Shown: positions 46,911 to 57,064 of the stretch, piece by piece | Position numbering within the stretch: position 1 is the first letter of the stretch | Layout: the number at the start of each line of letters is the position of its first letter | NCBI RefSeq assembly: GCF_000349845.1 | Contig: NC_020829.1 | Span: 4,719,001 to 4,783,000, forward strand | Length of the DNA stretch: 64,000 nt | Direction: 5' to 3' | Origin: Pseudomonas sp. ATCC 13867 | GTDB taxonomy: Bacteria > Pseudomonadota > Gammaproteobacteria > Pseudomonadales > Pseudomonadaceae | Notes under the pieces: model-generated | What the model was told of the DNA's origin: nothing | The model's input: only the letters and a program-made list of their open reading frames with translations | Databases searched by the model: none | Position numbers and translations under genes: made by a program

Positions 46911-47101
46911 ATTCTGCGCTCCGCAGTGGGTGTTGGTTCGTGCCCAAGGAGCTTTGGCTAGAGCCGGCGCCCTGTCAAACCGCCACCAGCCGTGCCGGAC
47001 AGACGAAAGGCCTACGGTTTCCGTCCGAGCGATAACCGTCCGACGAAGCCTGCGCCGCTTGTCTATAGTGAGGCGAACCCGATTGGCCGGAGAGTCAGGA
47101 C

Positions 47102-47470
47102 ATGAGCGACGATCACGCCGAGCGCCGGCGCTTCCAGCGCATCGCCTTCGATGCCGGCACGGAAATCAGCCAGGGCGACCAGCGCTGGAAGGTGACGCTG
47201 CTCGACCTGTCACTGCAGGGCGTACTGGTGGAGCGCCCCGAACACTGGAACGTGGTGGCCGGCGAGCCGGTGCACGTGCGCATCTACCTGGGTTTCGACG
47301 CCAACGTCTACATGGAAGCCGACCTGGCCTGGGAGCGCGAGGGCCTGCTGGGCTTCGCCTGCCGGCACATCGACCTGGAGTCCATCAGCCACCTGCGGCG
47401 GCTGGTGGAGCTCAACCTGGGTGACGAATCACTGCTGGAGCGGGAGCTGACGCTGCTCAGCGAGCATTGA
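47102..47470 (+). CDS. mapZ: PilZ-domain c-di-GMP receptor, MapZ type
   Basis: This 122-residue stand-alone PilZ protein has the c-di-GMP motifs RRRFQRI (RxxxR) and DLSLQGVLV (DxSxxG), then [19 protein letters not shown] and the C-terminal [16 protein letters not shown] helix. It corresponds to PA4608 of P. aeruginosa (MapZ), which binds the chemotaxis methyltransferase CheR1 when loaded with c-di-GMP. Context (DUF3015 gene before, radA after) is the same. Confidence 0.9.
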   Translation: MSDDHAERRRFQRIAFDAGTEISQGDQRWKVTLLDLSLQGVLVERPEHWNVVAGEPVHVRIYLGFDANVYMEADLAWEREGLLGFACRHIDLESISHLRRLVELNLGDESLLERELTLLSEH

Positions 47471-47478
47471 TCCAACCT

Positions 47479-47571
47479 TGTAGGAGCGAGGGGGACGCCA
47501 TCGTTATTGCTCGCGAACCGTCTGACACCGGAGCCGCCGGTGAGAGTTCGCGAGCAAGCTCGCTCCTACAG
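47479..47571. repeat. REP inverted pair with an 18-base insertion in one arm
   Basis: The left arm reads TGTAGGAGCGAG, then 18 foreign bases (GGGGACGCCATCGTTATT, 47491-47508), then GCTCGCGAACC, where the normal arm has GAGCTTGCTCGCGA. The right arm (47546-47570) is intact. It lies between mapZ and radA. Confidence 0.8.
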
Positions 47572-47578
47572 AAAGCCG

Positions 47579-48958
<1,380 letters not shown>

Positions 48959-49014
48959 GAGCGGACTCCGTCGAAGACAAAGTCCGCATCATAGCCAATC
49001 GGGCCACGCGCTTC

Positions 49015-49202
49015 AGGACCTGTTTACGATCCGGCAAGCCAGAGCAGAACCTGGCGCAACGGCCAACGGGAGTAACAACCTTCAGGCTGGTCCGAAGGGC
49101 GAGCGCAGCGAATCAGCCGGTTGAGGGAGCGGAGTTTGCGCGCAGCCCGAAACCGACCTCAACGCAGTTGTGCCGACGCGAAGCAGACCGTAAGCAGGTC
49201 CT
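49015..49202 (-). repeat. Covarying-stem intergenic element, copy C, with long terminal arms
   Basis: The ends AGGACCTGTTTACGATC (49015-49031) and GACCGTAAGCAGGTCCT (49186-49202) are inverted repeats with two mismatches. On the minus strand inside: GCGTCGGCACAACTGCGTT, stem GGTCGGTT, GCAAACTCCGC, the partner stem AACCGGC, an extra segment with GATTCGCTGCGCTCGCCCTT, and GTTCTGCTCTGGCTTGCCGG. These boxes parallel copies A and B. The last base of the element is in the stop codon of the next gene. Confidence 0.7.
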
Positions 49203-49444
49203 CAGCCCGCCAGGCGGCGATATTGGCACTCCATATCGTACTTGAGGCTTTCGCGACGCATGAGCAGCGACGCCAGGGTGCAGTCGGGACGCTCGACGCC
49301 CTCTTCCACCCGACCGATGCGCTGGTCCAGCAGCTCGTACTGCAGCTTCAGGCGGACCAGGCGCTCCTGAGCGCGGAGGGCTTCGACGTTGCGTTTGGCG
49401 GACTTGGTGACGGACTTGCCAGAGGACGAAATGGCTTTACGCAT
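49202..49444 (-). CDS. Small basic hypothetical protein
   Basis: The 80-residue product starts MRKAISSSGKSVTKSAKRNV, is basic at the N-terminus and predicted helical or coiled (LRAQERLVRLKLQYELLDQR, LASLLMRRESLKYDMECQ). It has two cysteines. I do not recognise the family, but P. aeruginosa carries a similar small gene at this location. An Anr-like box lies 61-74 bases upstream. Shine-Dalgarno is weak. Confidence 0.65.
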   Translation of the reverse strand: MRKAISSSGKSVTKSAKRNVEALRAQERLVRLKLQYELLDQRIGRVEEGVERPDCTLASLLMRRESLKYDMECQYRRLAG

Positions 49445-49504
49445 GGCGGTGGCACCGGTTGGAAATGGATGACGGGAGCCTACGCCTCGCTCCGACCCAC
49501 ACCC

Positions 49505-49518
49505 TTGACATCAATCAA
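49505..49518 (-). promoter_or_regulatory. Anr/Fnr-like box
   Basis: TTGAC-N4-ATCAA fits the Anr/Fnr consensus TTGAT-N4-ATCAA with one mismatch. It lies between two small minus-strand genes, 61-74 bases upstream of the 80-residue basic protein. A possible -10 (TAGGCT on the minus strand) near 49480 is at the distance expected for class II activation. Confidence 0.55.
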
Positions 49519-49520
49519 GC

Positions 49521-49763
49521 TCAGGAAGATCGCCTGAGCAGGTCGGCGATCTCGTCCTTCAGTGTCACGCGTTGCAGTTTGAGGGAGTTGAGGGCGAGGT
49601 CATCCATCGCCTGGCGGCCGTCCTCGATGTCGTAGATTTTCCTGTCCAGCTCCTCATAGCTGGAGGCCAGGCGGGTGAAGGTGGCGTCTTTCCCGTGCAA
49701 CCGGGTCATCAGTGCCTTCTGGTCGGGAAACTCTCGGGACAAGGGATGATGCTCGAGTGGCAT
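49521..49763 (-). CDS. YdcH-family protein (DUF465)
   Basis: The 80-residue protein has the DUF465 pattern: a helical hairpin with FPDQKALMTRLHGKDATFTRL and YEELDRKIYDIEDG, ending in the conserved LKLQRVTLKDEIADLL. Function is unknown. CGGAGG lies upstream of the ATG, so expression is likely. It diverges from mscL. Confidence 0.85.
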   Translation of the reverse strand: MPLEHHPLSREFPDQKALMTRLHGKDATFTRLASSYEELDRKIYDIEDGRQAMDDLALNSLKLQRVTLKDEIADLLRRSS

Positions 49764-49917
49764 GGCGGACCTCCGTCAGTGGATGGGTTGCCCGTTAAGC
49801 CTAGCCCACCCGGCAAAAGCGCCCAGCACCGCCGGTCATTGAACGATTCGGGGTGATCGGACCGCGGCGGGCCGCTAAACTGCCCACCTGTCCCCCTCAG
49901 TTACAAGGAGTTCCTGC

Positions 49918-50325
49918 ATGAGTCTGCTTAGCGAGTTCAAGGCTTTCGCCGTCAAGGGCAACGTGGTCGACATGGCCGTCGGTATCATCATCGGTGCCGC
50001 GTTCGGCAAGATCGTCTCGTCCTTCGTCGGCGACGTGATCATGCCCCCTATCGGTCTGCTGATCGGTGGCGTCGACTTCTCCGACCTGGCGATCACGCTC
50101 AAGGCTGCCGAAGGCGACGTGCCCGCCGTGGTCCTGGCCTACGGCAAGTTCATTCAGACCTGCCTGGACTTCATCATCGTCGCCTTCGCGATCTTCATGG
50201 GTGTGAAGGCCATCAACCGCTTCAAGCGCGAGGAAGAAGCCGCGCCGGCCGCGCCGACCAAGGATCAGGAACTGCTGAGCGAAATCCGGGACCTGCTCAA
50301 GGAGCAGCGCAACCGCGCTCCCTGA
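49918..50325 (+). CDS. mscL: Large-conductance mechanosensitive channel MscL
   Basis: MscL is the inner-membrane pressure valve opened by hypoosmotic shock. The 135-residue protein has the N-terminal amphipathic helix ([20 protein letters not shown]), the gate helix [19 protein letters not shown], the second helix [20 protein letters not shown] and a cytoplasmic coil ([12 protein letters not shown]). AAGGAG precedes the ATG. It converges on the TerC gene; a GC-rich hairpin spans the short gap. Confidence 0.97.
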   Translation: MSLLSEFKAFAVKGNVVDMAVGIIIGAAFGKIVSSFVGDVIMPPIGLLIGGVDFSDLAITLKAAEGDVPAVVLAYGKFIQTCLDFIIVAFAIFMGVKAINRFKREEEAAPAAPTKDQELLSEIRDLLKEQRNRAP

Positions 50326-50342
50326 GCCCCCGACTCACCCCG

Positions 50343-51893
50343 TCACAGCGGCGGGGTGAGCCGCACGCGGCCGATCCGCCGCTCGCTGACGTCCGTCACC
50401 TCCAGGCGCCAGCCGGCCAGCTCCAGCGTGTCCCCCTTGGCCGGCAAGCGGCCCAGGTGCTTGAGCACCAGGCCGCCCAGGGTCTGGTACTCCGCGGTCG
50501 AGCGAGCGCGGAAGCCCACCCGCGCGGCCAACGCCGCCATCGTCACCGCGCCGTCCACCCGATACCCCTGCGCGTCCGGCTCGATGTCCGTGCCAGACAC
50601 TTCGCTGGCATCCGGCAGCTCGCCGGCGATCGCCTCGAGGATATCGGTCATGCTCAGCATGCCCTCGAAGCCGCCGAACTCGTTGACCACGAAGGCCAGG
50701 TGGGTCGAGGCCTCGCGCATCAGCTCCAGGGCGCCCAGCACCGTGCTGCTGTCCGGCAGGCTCAGCGGCTCGCGCAGCAGCGGCAGGATGTCCAGCTCGC
50801 GCCCCTGCAGCAGGACGGAGAACAGCTCCTTCTTGTGCACATAGCCCAGCGGCTCGTCGATGTTGCCTTCGCGGATCACCAGCAGGCGCGAGTAAGGCGA
50901 CTCCAGCAGCGCGCGGCGCACGGCATCCGGGTCGTCGGCCAGGTCGATACCGTGCACCCGCTGGCGGTCGATCATCACGGCCTTCACCGGACGCTCGGCC
51001 AGGCCCAGCACACCGCTGATCATCACCCGCTCGCGGCGGTCGAACGGCGCGTCGCCGCCCTCCTCCGGGCCCACCAGGTCGGCGATGTCCTCGCCCACCT
51101 CGTCGGCGTCGACCTTGCCGCCCATCAGGCGCAGCACGGCGTGGGCGGTCCGCTGGCGCAGGCCGCGCTGCCCGCGCTGGCTCTTCTGGCGCTTCCAGCG
51201 CACCAGCTGGTTGGCCATCTCGATCAGCAGGCTGAAGCCGATGGCGGCGTACAGGTAGCCTTTCGGGATGTGGAAGCCCAGGCCCTCGGCAGTCAGGCTG
51301 AAACCGATCATCAACAGGAAGCCCAGGCACAACATGATCACCGTGGGGTGTGCGTTGACGAAGCGGGTCAGCGGCTTGCTGGCGATCATCATCAGGCCTA
51401 TGGAGAAGATGACCGCGATCATCATCACTTCCAACTGCTCGACCATGCCCACGGCGGTGATCACTGCATCGAGGGAGAACACCGCGTCCAGCACCACGAT
51501 CTGCGCGACCACCGGCCAGAAGGCGGCGTAGGTGCGCTTGCCGTTGGAAGTGTGCACGCGGCCTTCCAGGCGCTCATGCAACTCCAGCGTCGCCTTGAAC
51601 AGCAGGAACAGACCGCCGAACAGCATGATCAGGTCGCGGCCGGAGAAGGTCTTGCCCAGCACTTCGATCAACGGCTCGGTGAGCGTGACCAGCCAGGAGA
51701 TGCTCGCCAGCAAGCCCAGGCGCATCAGCAGCGCCAGCGACAGGCCGATCAGCCGCGCGCGGTCGCGCAGGTGCGGCGGCAGCTTGTCCGCGAGGATCGC
51801 GATGAAGACCAGGTTGTCGATGCCGAGCACCAGCTCGAGCAGGATCAGGGTGAGCAGGCCGAGCCAGGCCGTGGGGTCCATCAGCCATTCCAT
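50343..51893 (-). CDS. TerC-family membrane protein with CBS pair and CorC_HlyC domain
   Basis: The 516-residue protein has a TerC domain with about seven helices (residues 1-240, motifs [20 protein letters not shown] and [17 protein letters not shown] with the acidic metal residues), a CBS pair at about 290-410 and a C-terminal CorC/HlyC domain ([16 protein letters not shown]). The type resembles E. coli YoaE/YegH. TerC proteins export or handle Mn2+ and other metals. The role here is inferred only. Confidence 0.88.
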   Translation of the reverse strand: MEWLMDPTAWLGLLTLILLELVLGIDNLVFIAILADKLPPHLRDRARLIGLSLALLMRLGLLASISWLVTLTEPLIEVLGKTFSGRDLIMLFGGLFLLFKATLELHERLEGRVHTSNGKRTYAAFWPVVAQIVVLDAVFSLDAVITAVGMVEQLEVMMIAVIFSIGLMMIASKPLTRFVNAHPTVIMLCLGFLLMIGFSLTAEGLGFHIPKGYLYAAIGFSLLIEMANQLVRWKRQKSQRGQRGLRQRTAHAVLRLMGGKVDADEVGEDIADLVGPEEGGDAPFDRRERVMISGVLGLAERPVKAVMIDRQRVHGIDLADDPDAVRRALLESPYSRLLVIREGNIDEPLGYVHKKELFSVLLQGRELDILPLLREPLSLPDSSTVLGALELMREASTHLAFVVNEFGGFEGMLSMTDILEAIAGELPDASEVSGTDIEPDAQGYRVDGAVTMAALAARVGFRARSTAEYQTLGGLVLKHLGRLPAKGDTLELAGWRLEVTDVSERRIGRVRLTPPL

Positions 51894-52122
51894 GCCGGAC
51901 GACCTCGCTGGGTGCGCGCCAGGGCAGGCTGGGAAGGATCATCCGCGAGCGCGGATGCCGGGGGAGGTTCGCCGACCGCCGGCTCTACCGGGGTAGGCAT
52001 CGGGGTCGGCGTCGTACTTTGACTGTCCATGAGGTCCGAAAAAAGGGAAACGGACGCCCATCCTAAGGGCAAAGCCTCGCTGCCCTAAGGGGACAATCTT
52101 TTCAAAATCTATCGAGCCGACC

Positions 52123-52899
52123 TTACCAATAGTTTTCCACGGCGATCTGGCCGGGCTTGCGCGTCAGTGCCAGGCTCATGCCGCGGGCCTTCAGCACGGC
52201 ACGGGTGTCCTCGATCATCTGCGGGTTGCCGCAGAGCATCACCCGCGAATGTTCCGGGCTGAGTTCCAGACCGGCGGCGCGTTCCAGCTCGCCGTTCTCG
52301 ATCAGCGTGGTGATCCGCGCGCTCAGGCAACCGGGCACCTGTTCGCGGGTGACCACCGGGATGAACTGCAGCTTGTGGATATGTTCGGCCAGATGCTCCA
52401 TCGCGCCGAAGCTGGCGATCAGGTCGCGGTAGGCCAGCTCCTTCTCCTCGCGGGCGCTGTAGACCAGCTTGATGGTCTCGAAGCGTTCCCACACCTCGAA
52501 GTCCTGCAGGATCGACAGGAACGGCGCAAGGCCGGTGCCGGTGGCCAGCAGCCAGAGATCGCGGCCATCGGGGAAGCGGTCGAGGGTGAGGAAGCCGAAG
52601 GCCTGGCGATCCACCAGCAACTGGTCGCCGACGCGCAGGCGGCTGAGCTCGCTGGTGAACTCACCGCCGGGAACGACGATGGAGAAGAACTCGAGGAACT
52701 CGTCGTGAGGCGCCGAGACCATCGAGTAGGCGCGCCAGACGATGCTGCCGCTGGGCTTGTACACGCCCAGGCGGGCGAATTGCCCGGCGCGGAAGCGGTA
52801 GCCGCTGTCGCGGGTGGTGCGCAGGGTGAACAGGCTAGGGGTAAGCGTCTGCACCTCCACCAGGGCCTGGCGGGTGAACTTCTCTTCGCTGGCGGTCAT
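52123..52899 (-). CDS. fpr: Ferredoxin-NADP+ reductase
   Basis: Fpr transfers electrons between NADPH and ferredoxin or bacterioferritin-associated ferredoxin. The ATG at 52899, preceded by AAAGGAG, gives 258 residues. FAD motif RAYSMVSAPHD, the NADPH motifs LLATGTGLAPFLSIL and VMLCGNPQMIEDT, and the C-terminal VENYW are all present. It is in the same position as in P. aeruginosa, between mscL-side genes and a TRAP binding protein. Confidence 0.97.
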   Translation of the reverse strand: MTASEEKFTRQALVEVQTLTPSLFTLRTTRDSGYRFRAGQFARLGVYKPSGSIVWRAYSMVSAPHDEFLEFFSIVVPGGEFTSELSRLRVGDQLLVDRQAFGFLTLDRFPDGRDLWLLATGTGLAPFLSILQDFEVWERFETIKLVYSAREEKELAYRDLIASFGAMEHLAEHIHKLQFIPVVTREQVPGCLSARITTLIENGELERAAGLELSPEHSRVMLCGNPQMIEDTRAVLKARGMSLALTRKPGQIAVENYW

Positions 52900-53006
52900 C
52901 GTCCACTCCTTTCTCGGGAACGAAGCTATTTTCCCGTATTGGCACGCGGAGAAACACCCGCAAGGCTTGTGGCTATCCGGGTAGATCGCCACAAGCCTGC
53001 TCTGGA

Positions 53007-53999
53007 TCAGTGCTTGCGGTTCACCACCTGGGCGGCGCGTAGCACATCGCTGCCGATCTCACCCTCGAACTGCTTCCACAGCGGCTGCATGGCGGCGCGC
53101 CAGGCGTCGCGCTCAGCCGGGGTCAGGGCGACGATGCGCGCCTTGCCGTTGGCAAGCACCTGCTCGCGCTCCTTCTGGTTCAGCGCCTCGGCGTCCTTGT
53201 TCACCTCGACGGTGACTTCTTCGATGATGCTTTCCAGTTGGGTGCGCACCGGGTACGGCATGCTGTTCCAGAACTTCTGGTTGCTGATCAGCATGTAGCT
53301 GAGCACGCCGTGGTTGGTCTCGGTGATGAACGGCTGGGCGCTGTCGAGCTTCTGGCTGCCGATGTTCGACCAGGTGTTCTCGGTGCCCTGTACCTTGCCG
53401 TCCTGCAGCGCCTTGAGAGTCTCGGCGAAGGGCAGTTTCACCGCCTTGGCGTCGAGCAGGCCGAATTGCGCATCGATCACCGACGACGGCTGGATGCGGA
53501 AGCTCAGCCCCTTGGCGTCCGCCGGGGCGCGCAGCTCGCGGGTGGCGGAAAGCTGCTTCATGCCGTTGTTCCAGTAGGCCAGGCCATAGATGCCGGACGT
53601 GGCCATCGAATGCAGCAGCTCGCGGCTCATGCTGCGCTTCTGGAAGCGCTTCACCGCCTCCAGGTCATCGAACAGGAACGGCAGGTCGAAAACCTCCAGT
53701 TGCCGAGTGTAGCCCTCGAACTTCGACAGCGACGGCGCCAGCATCTGCACCTTGCCGTCCCTGAGCGCCTGCAACTCGTCGGCATCGCCGAACAGTGTGG
53801 AGTTGGGGAATACCTCGACCTTCACCTCGCCGGCCAGGCGCTCCTCCACCAGCTTCTTGAACAGCAGTGCGCCGCGGCCCTTCGGGGTGTCGTCGGCGAC
53901 GACGTGGGAGAACTTGATCACGATGGGCGCATCGGCGAAGGCCGGCTGGACCGGGAAGAACAGGACGGACAACGCCACCCCGAGAAACGACTTGTACAT
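53007..53999 (-). CDS. TRAP-type periplasmic solute-binding protein (DctP family)
   Basis: The ATG at 53999 has AAGGAT upstream and gives 330 residues: Sec signal MYKSFLGVALSVLFFPVQPA ending AFA, then IKFSHVVADDTPKGRGALLF, EVKVEVFPNSTLFGD, the substrate arginine segment LSFRIQPSSVIDAQ and QGTENTWSNI. The protein matches DctP binding proteins for C4-dicarboxylates. No DctQ/DctM permease genes are next to it, so it must share a remote permease or have a sensing role. Confidence 0.9.
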   Translation of the reverse strand: MYKSFLGVALSVLFFPVQPAFADAPIVIKFSHVVADDTPKGRGALLFKKLVEERLAGEVKVEVFPNSTLFGDADELQALRDGKVQMLAPSLSKFEGYTRQLEVFDLPFLFDDLEAVKRFQKRSMSRELLHSMATSGIYGLAYWNNGMKQLSATRELRAPADAKGLSFRIQPSSVIDAQFGLLDAKAVKLPFAETLKALQDGKVQGTENTWSNIGSQKLDSAQPFITETNHGVLSYMLISNQKFWNSMPYPVRTQLESIIEEVTVEVNKDAEALNQKEREQVLANGKARIVALTPAERDAWRAAMQPLWKQFEGEIGSDVLRAAQVVNRKH

Positions 54000-54339
54000 C
54001 GATATCCTTATGCAATAGCAATAGCCCGGCGCGCGAACAGGTTCGCGCATCGAGGTTCCGTGAAGACTTGTCAGGGGAGTGGCCGCAGGTCGGCGGGACA
54101 GCGGTCCCGGGATCCGGCCCTACCGGGTCGCACGCAGCGCCCGGTTATTATTGGTAATCCGCAACGCAGACGAAGGCGGGGCGGATAGGCGATAATTTTT
54201 CGGTATCCAGCCGGTCCACACAAGTCGCCGACAGCCAACCACGTCTCAGTTTCATGACAATGCGATTGCAGTGAGCCCTCCGTTATTGCCATCCACCCTG
54301 TTCCGCGACTTCAGCCAGACACCTTCGTTCGAGAGTCCC
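54000..54339. other. Divergent intergenic region between the TRAP gene and rlmG
   Basis: This 340-base gap lies between two divergent genes. It has some dyad symmetry around CCCGGGATCCGG (54105-54116), but I see no convincing promoter, operator, RNA or coding sequence. Confidence 0.4.
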
Positions 54340-55464
54340 ATGCCCGTCCTCGCCAGCCCCTTCGCCCAGCTCGACCTGGTCCGCCACCCCGAACAGCGCG
54401 AAGACCCGCTGCAGGCCTTCGATGCGGCCGACGAGTACCTGCTCGGTCATCTGCATGAGCAAGGCGTAACCGCCGACAGCCGTGTGCTGGTGCTCAACGA
54501 CAGCTTCGGCGCCCTCGCCGCCAGCCTGGCGCCCCATGTGCGCCTGACCAGCAGCGGCGACTCGCACCTGGGCTTCATCGCCCTGCAACGCAACCTGGAA
54601 CGCAACGGGCTGAGCGACGCCGCGCCGACCTTCGTGCCCTCCAGCGAAACGCCGCAAGGCCCGTTCGACTACGTCCTGGTGCGCGTGCCCAAGACCCTCG
54701 CGCTGCTGGAAGAACAGTTGATCCGCCTGCACGACCAGCTCGCGCCGGGCGCGAAAGTGGTCGCCGCCGGCATGATCAAACACCTGCCGCGCGCCGCCGG
54801 CGACCTGCTGGAAAAATACATCGGCCCGATGCAGGCCTCGCTGGCGGTGAAGAAAGCCCGCCTGCTGATCGCCACCGCCGAACAGCGGCCGTCGCCAACC
54901 TCGCCCTACCCCAGCCGCTATCGCCTGGACAAACCCGCGCTGACGCTGGTCAACCACGCCAACGTGTTCTGCCGCGAGGGCCTGGACATCGGCACCCGCG
55001 CCTTCCTCCCGCACCTGCCGCAGGTACACCACGCCGTGCGCGCGGCGGACCTGGGCTGCGGCAACGGCGTGCTCGGCATCGCCTTCGCCCTGCTGAACCC
55101 GCAGGCCGAACTGACCCTGGTGGATGAGTCCTACATGGCGGTGCGGTCCGCACGGGAGAACTGGCAGGCCGCCCTGGGCGAGCGCCCTGTGGATATCCAC
55201 CCCGACGACGGCCTCGCCAGCCAGGCCGCAGACTCCCTGGACCTGGTGCTGTGCAACCCGCCCTTCCACCAGCAGCAGGTGGTCGGCGACTTCCTCGCCT
55301 GGCGCATGTTCCAGCAGGCCCGCGCCGCGCTCGTCACCGGCGGCGAGCTGTGGATCGTCGGCAACCGCCACCTGGGCTACCACGCCAAGCTCAAGCGCCT
55401 GTTCCGCGGCGTCGAGCAAGTGGCGGCAAATCCGAAATTCGTGGTGCTGAAAGCGACCAAATAA
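54340..55464 (+). CDS. rlmG: 23S rRNA (guanine-N2) methyltransferase RlmG
   Basis: RlmG methylates a guanine of 23S rRNA. The ATG at 54340 (MPVLASPFAQLDLVRHPEQ) gives 374 residues, the family length; the frame is open 23 codons further upstream but without family similarity. The N-terminal pseudo-methyltransferase half has LVLNDSFGALAASL, and the catalytic half has AADLGCGNGVLGIAFA and the NPPF motif in LVLCNPPFHQQ. Ends FVVLKATK. Confidence 0.94.
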   Translation: MPVLASPFAQLDLVRHPEQREDPLQAFDAADEYLLGHLHEQGVTADSRVLVLNDSFGALAASLAPHVRLTSSGDSHLGFIALQRNLERNGLSDAAPTFVPSSETPQGPFDYVLVRVPKTLALLEEQLIRLHDQLAPGAKVVAAGMIKHLPRAAGDLLEKYIGPMQASLAVKKARLLIATAEQRPSPTSPYPSRYRLDKPALTLVNHANVFCREGLDIGTRAFLPHLPQVHHAVRAADLGCGNGVLGIAFALLNPQAELTLVDESYMAVRSARENWQAALGERPVDIHPDDGLASQAADSLDLVLCNPPFHQQQVVGDFLAWRMFQQARAALVTGGELWIVGNRHLGYHAKLKRLFRGVEQVAANPKFVVLKATK

Positions 55465-55520
55465 GCGCTCGGGATTGCTCCGGCCAGCGCGCCGGAGCAG
55501 CATGGATCGCCCCCACCCGG

Positions 55521-56393
55521 ATGCGCGCCATGACCGCCCAAGAAGCCGTTCTCCTCCCACCCGAACTGATCCGCACCGCCGACGGCGTCGATCTCGCCCT
55601 GCGCCGCGTTGGCCCGGAGGACGGCGTGCCGGTGGTGCTGACCCACGGCACCTTCTCCAACCACCGCAGTTGCCTGGGGCTGGCCAATTACCTGGGCAGC
55701 CAGGGCTTCGCCTGCTGGGTGTTCGACTGGCGCGGGCATGGCGACAGCGGACGCAATGACTTCCTGCACAGCTTCGATGACGTGGCCGAGCAGGACGTGC
55801 CGGCGATACTCGATGCGGTGAGCCAGCGTACCGGACAGACGGCGCTGCACTGGGTCGGCCACTCAGGCGGCGGGCTGATCGTCTCGATGTGGGCGGCGCG
55901 TAATCCCGAACTGGCGCAGCGGAGGTTGCGCTCGCTGGTGTTGATCGGTTCCCAGGCCACGGCGGCCGGCGCCAGCCCACGGCACTGGCTGGCGATCCAG
56001 GCGTTCGACTGGATGCTGCGCTGGCGGCGCATCGCGCCCAGCCGGGCGAAGAGCGTCGGCCCCGAGGCAGAGAGTGCACGGCTGATGCGCCAGTGGTGCC
56101 AGTGGAATTTCCGTCGGCGTTTCGATTCGCTGGAGGGCTTCGACTACTTGGCCGGGCTGGGCGGCGTCGAGCTGCCGGTGCTGGGCGTGGCGGGCAGCGG
56201 CGATACCTTCATCGCGCCGGTGGCGGGGTGCGAGGCGCTGGTGAATGCCTTTGGCGGTGCGCAGGCGAAGCTGGAGCTGTTCGGGCTGGCGACCGGTGCG
56301 CGGGAGGATTACAGCCACAACCGCCTGCTGCTGTCGCGCAATGCCAGCGCGGAAGTCTGGCCGCGCATCGGCCAGTGGCTGGCGCAGCACTAA
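55521..56393 (+). CDS. Alpha/beta hydrolase
   Basis: The product is 290 residues from the ATG at 55521; an ATG at 55530 is an equally possible start, since neither has a good ribosome site. It has the hydrolase pattern: TADGVDLALRRVGPEDG, oxyanion region THGTFSNHRSCLGLANYL, FDWRGHGDSG, nucleophile elbow HWVGHSGGGLIVSMWAARN (Ser in GHSGG), acid in GSGDTFIAP and the catalytic His in EDYSHNRLLLS. The substrate is unknown. Confidence 0.88.
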   Translation: MRAMTAQEAVLLPPELIRTADGVDLALRRVGPEDGVPVVLTHGTFSNHRSCLGLANYLGSQGFACWVFDWRGHGDSGRNDFLHSFDDVAEQDVPAILDAVSQRTGQTALHWVGHSGGGLIVSMWAARNPELAQRRLRSLVLIGSQATAAGASPRHWLAIQAFDWMLRWRRIAPSRAKSVGPEAESARLMRQWCQWNFRRRFDSLEGFDYLAGLGGVELPVLGVAGSGDTFIAPVAGCEALVNAFGGAQAKLELFGLATGAREDYSHNRLLLSRNASAEVWPRIGQWLAQH

Positions 56394-56400
56394 GCCCTGG

Positions 56401-56493
56401 TTCGCGAGCAAGCTCGCTCCTACGAAAAGCGTTACCGATTCGGCCTGCGGATGCGATTCGCTCCACCTTGTAGGAGCGAGCTTGCTCGCGAAC
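56401..56493. repeat. REP pair in opposite orientation to the others
   Basis: TTCGCGAGCAAGCTCGCTCC comes first and GGAGCGAGCTTGCTCGCGAA second, so the pair points outward, while all other pairs in the window point inward. It begins seven bases after the hydrolase stop codon and ends five bases before the mocA-like stop. Confidence 0.85.
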
Positions 56494-56497
56494 CCGT

Positions 56498-57064
56498 TCA
56501 GCCGCTCAGAGCATCCGGCGTATCCACGTCGCGCAGCACGCCGGCATCAGCGACGTTCAAGGTCAGGCAGCGATCGCGGTGCGCCTGCACCACGGCGCGC
56601 GCGCCTTCATCGCCAGAGAGGCGAGAGAGTTCGGGCCAGAAATCGCGCCCGAACAGCACGGGATGCCCACGCTGGCCATCGTGAAGCGGGAAGAGAATGG
56701 TCGAGGCGCTGGCCGCCTCGCTCAACGCACGCAGAGTCTGAGGAGCGATCCACGGCATGTCGCCGAGCAGGATGGCCACGGCCTGAGCCTTGGAGTCCAC
56801 CAGAGAAGCCGCGCCGGCTGCCAGGCTGTGCCCCATGCCGAACGCCGCTTGCGGGCTGTGGATAACCCGGCAGCCGGCGGGCAGGCCGAAATCCTCCGCC
56901 CGCTCGCCGTCACGCAGCACCACCCGTACTTCAGCGAACACCGCCAGCGCGCGTTCAACGCTATGCGCCAGCAGGTTGCGCCCGTCGGGCAAGGTCGCGC
57001 GGCGCTTGTCCGCGCCGAAGCGCGAGCCCTGGCCGGCAGCCAGGACCAGCGCCACGACCGTCAC
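56498..57064 (-). CDS. MocA/MobA-like nucleotidyltransferase
   Basis: The 188-residue protein has the molybdenum cofactor nucleotidyltransferase motifs VALVLAAGQGSRFGADKRRA (GTP/CTP-binding LAAGxxxRxG), FGMGHSLAAGAASL, ILLGDMPWI and HPVLFGRDFWPELSRLSGD. The type is MocA, which makes molybdopterin cytosine dinucleotide for hydroxylases. Its start overlaps the xdhC stop by four bases. As last gene of the Mo-hydroxylase operon, a cofactor supply role is strongly suggested. Confidence 0.88.
   Translation of the reverse strand: MTVVALVLAAGQGSRFGADKRRATLPDGRNLLAHSVERALAVFAEVRVVLRDGERAEDFGLPAGCRVIHSPQAAFGMGHSLAAGAASLVDSKAQAVAILLGDMPWIAPQTLRALSEAASASTILFPLHDGQRGHPVLFGRDFWPELSRLSGDEGARAVVQAHRDRCLTLNVADAGVLRDVDTPDALSG

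Noticed and set aside
50333..50358. mscL/TerC hairpin as a terminator
   Set aside because: The stem CTCACCCCG/CGGGGTGAG is strong but lacks a U-run and spans the TerC stop codon, so its role is unclear.
51881..52072. Short Pro/Thr-rich frame in front of the TerC gene
   Set aside because: No ribosome site, biased composition and overlap with the TerC start; not convincing as a gene.
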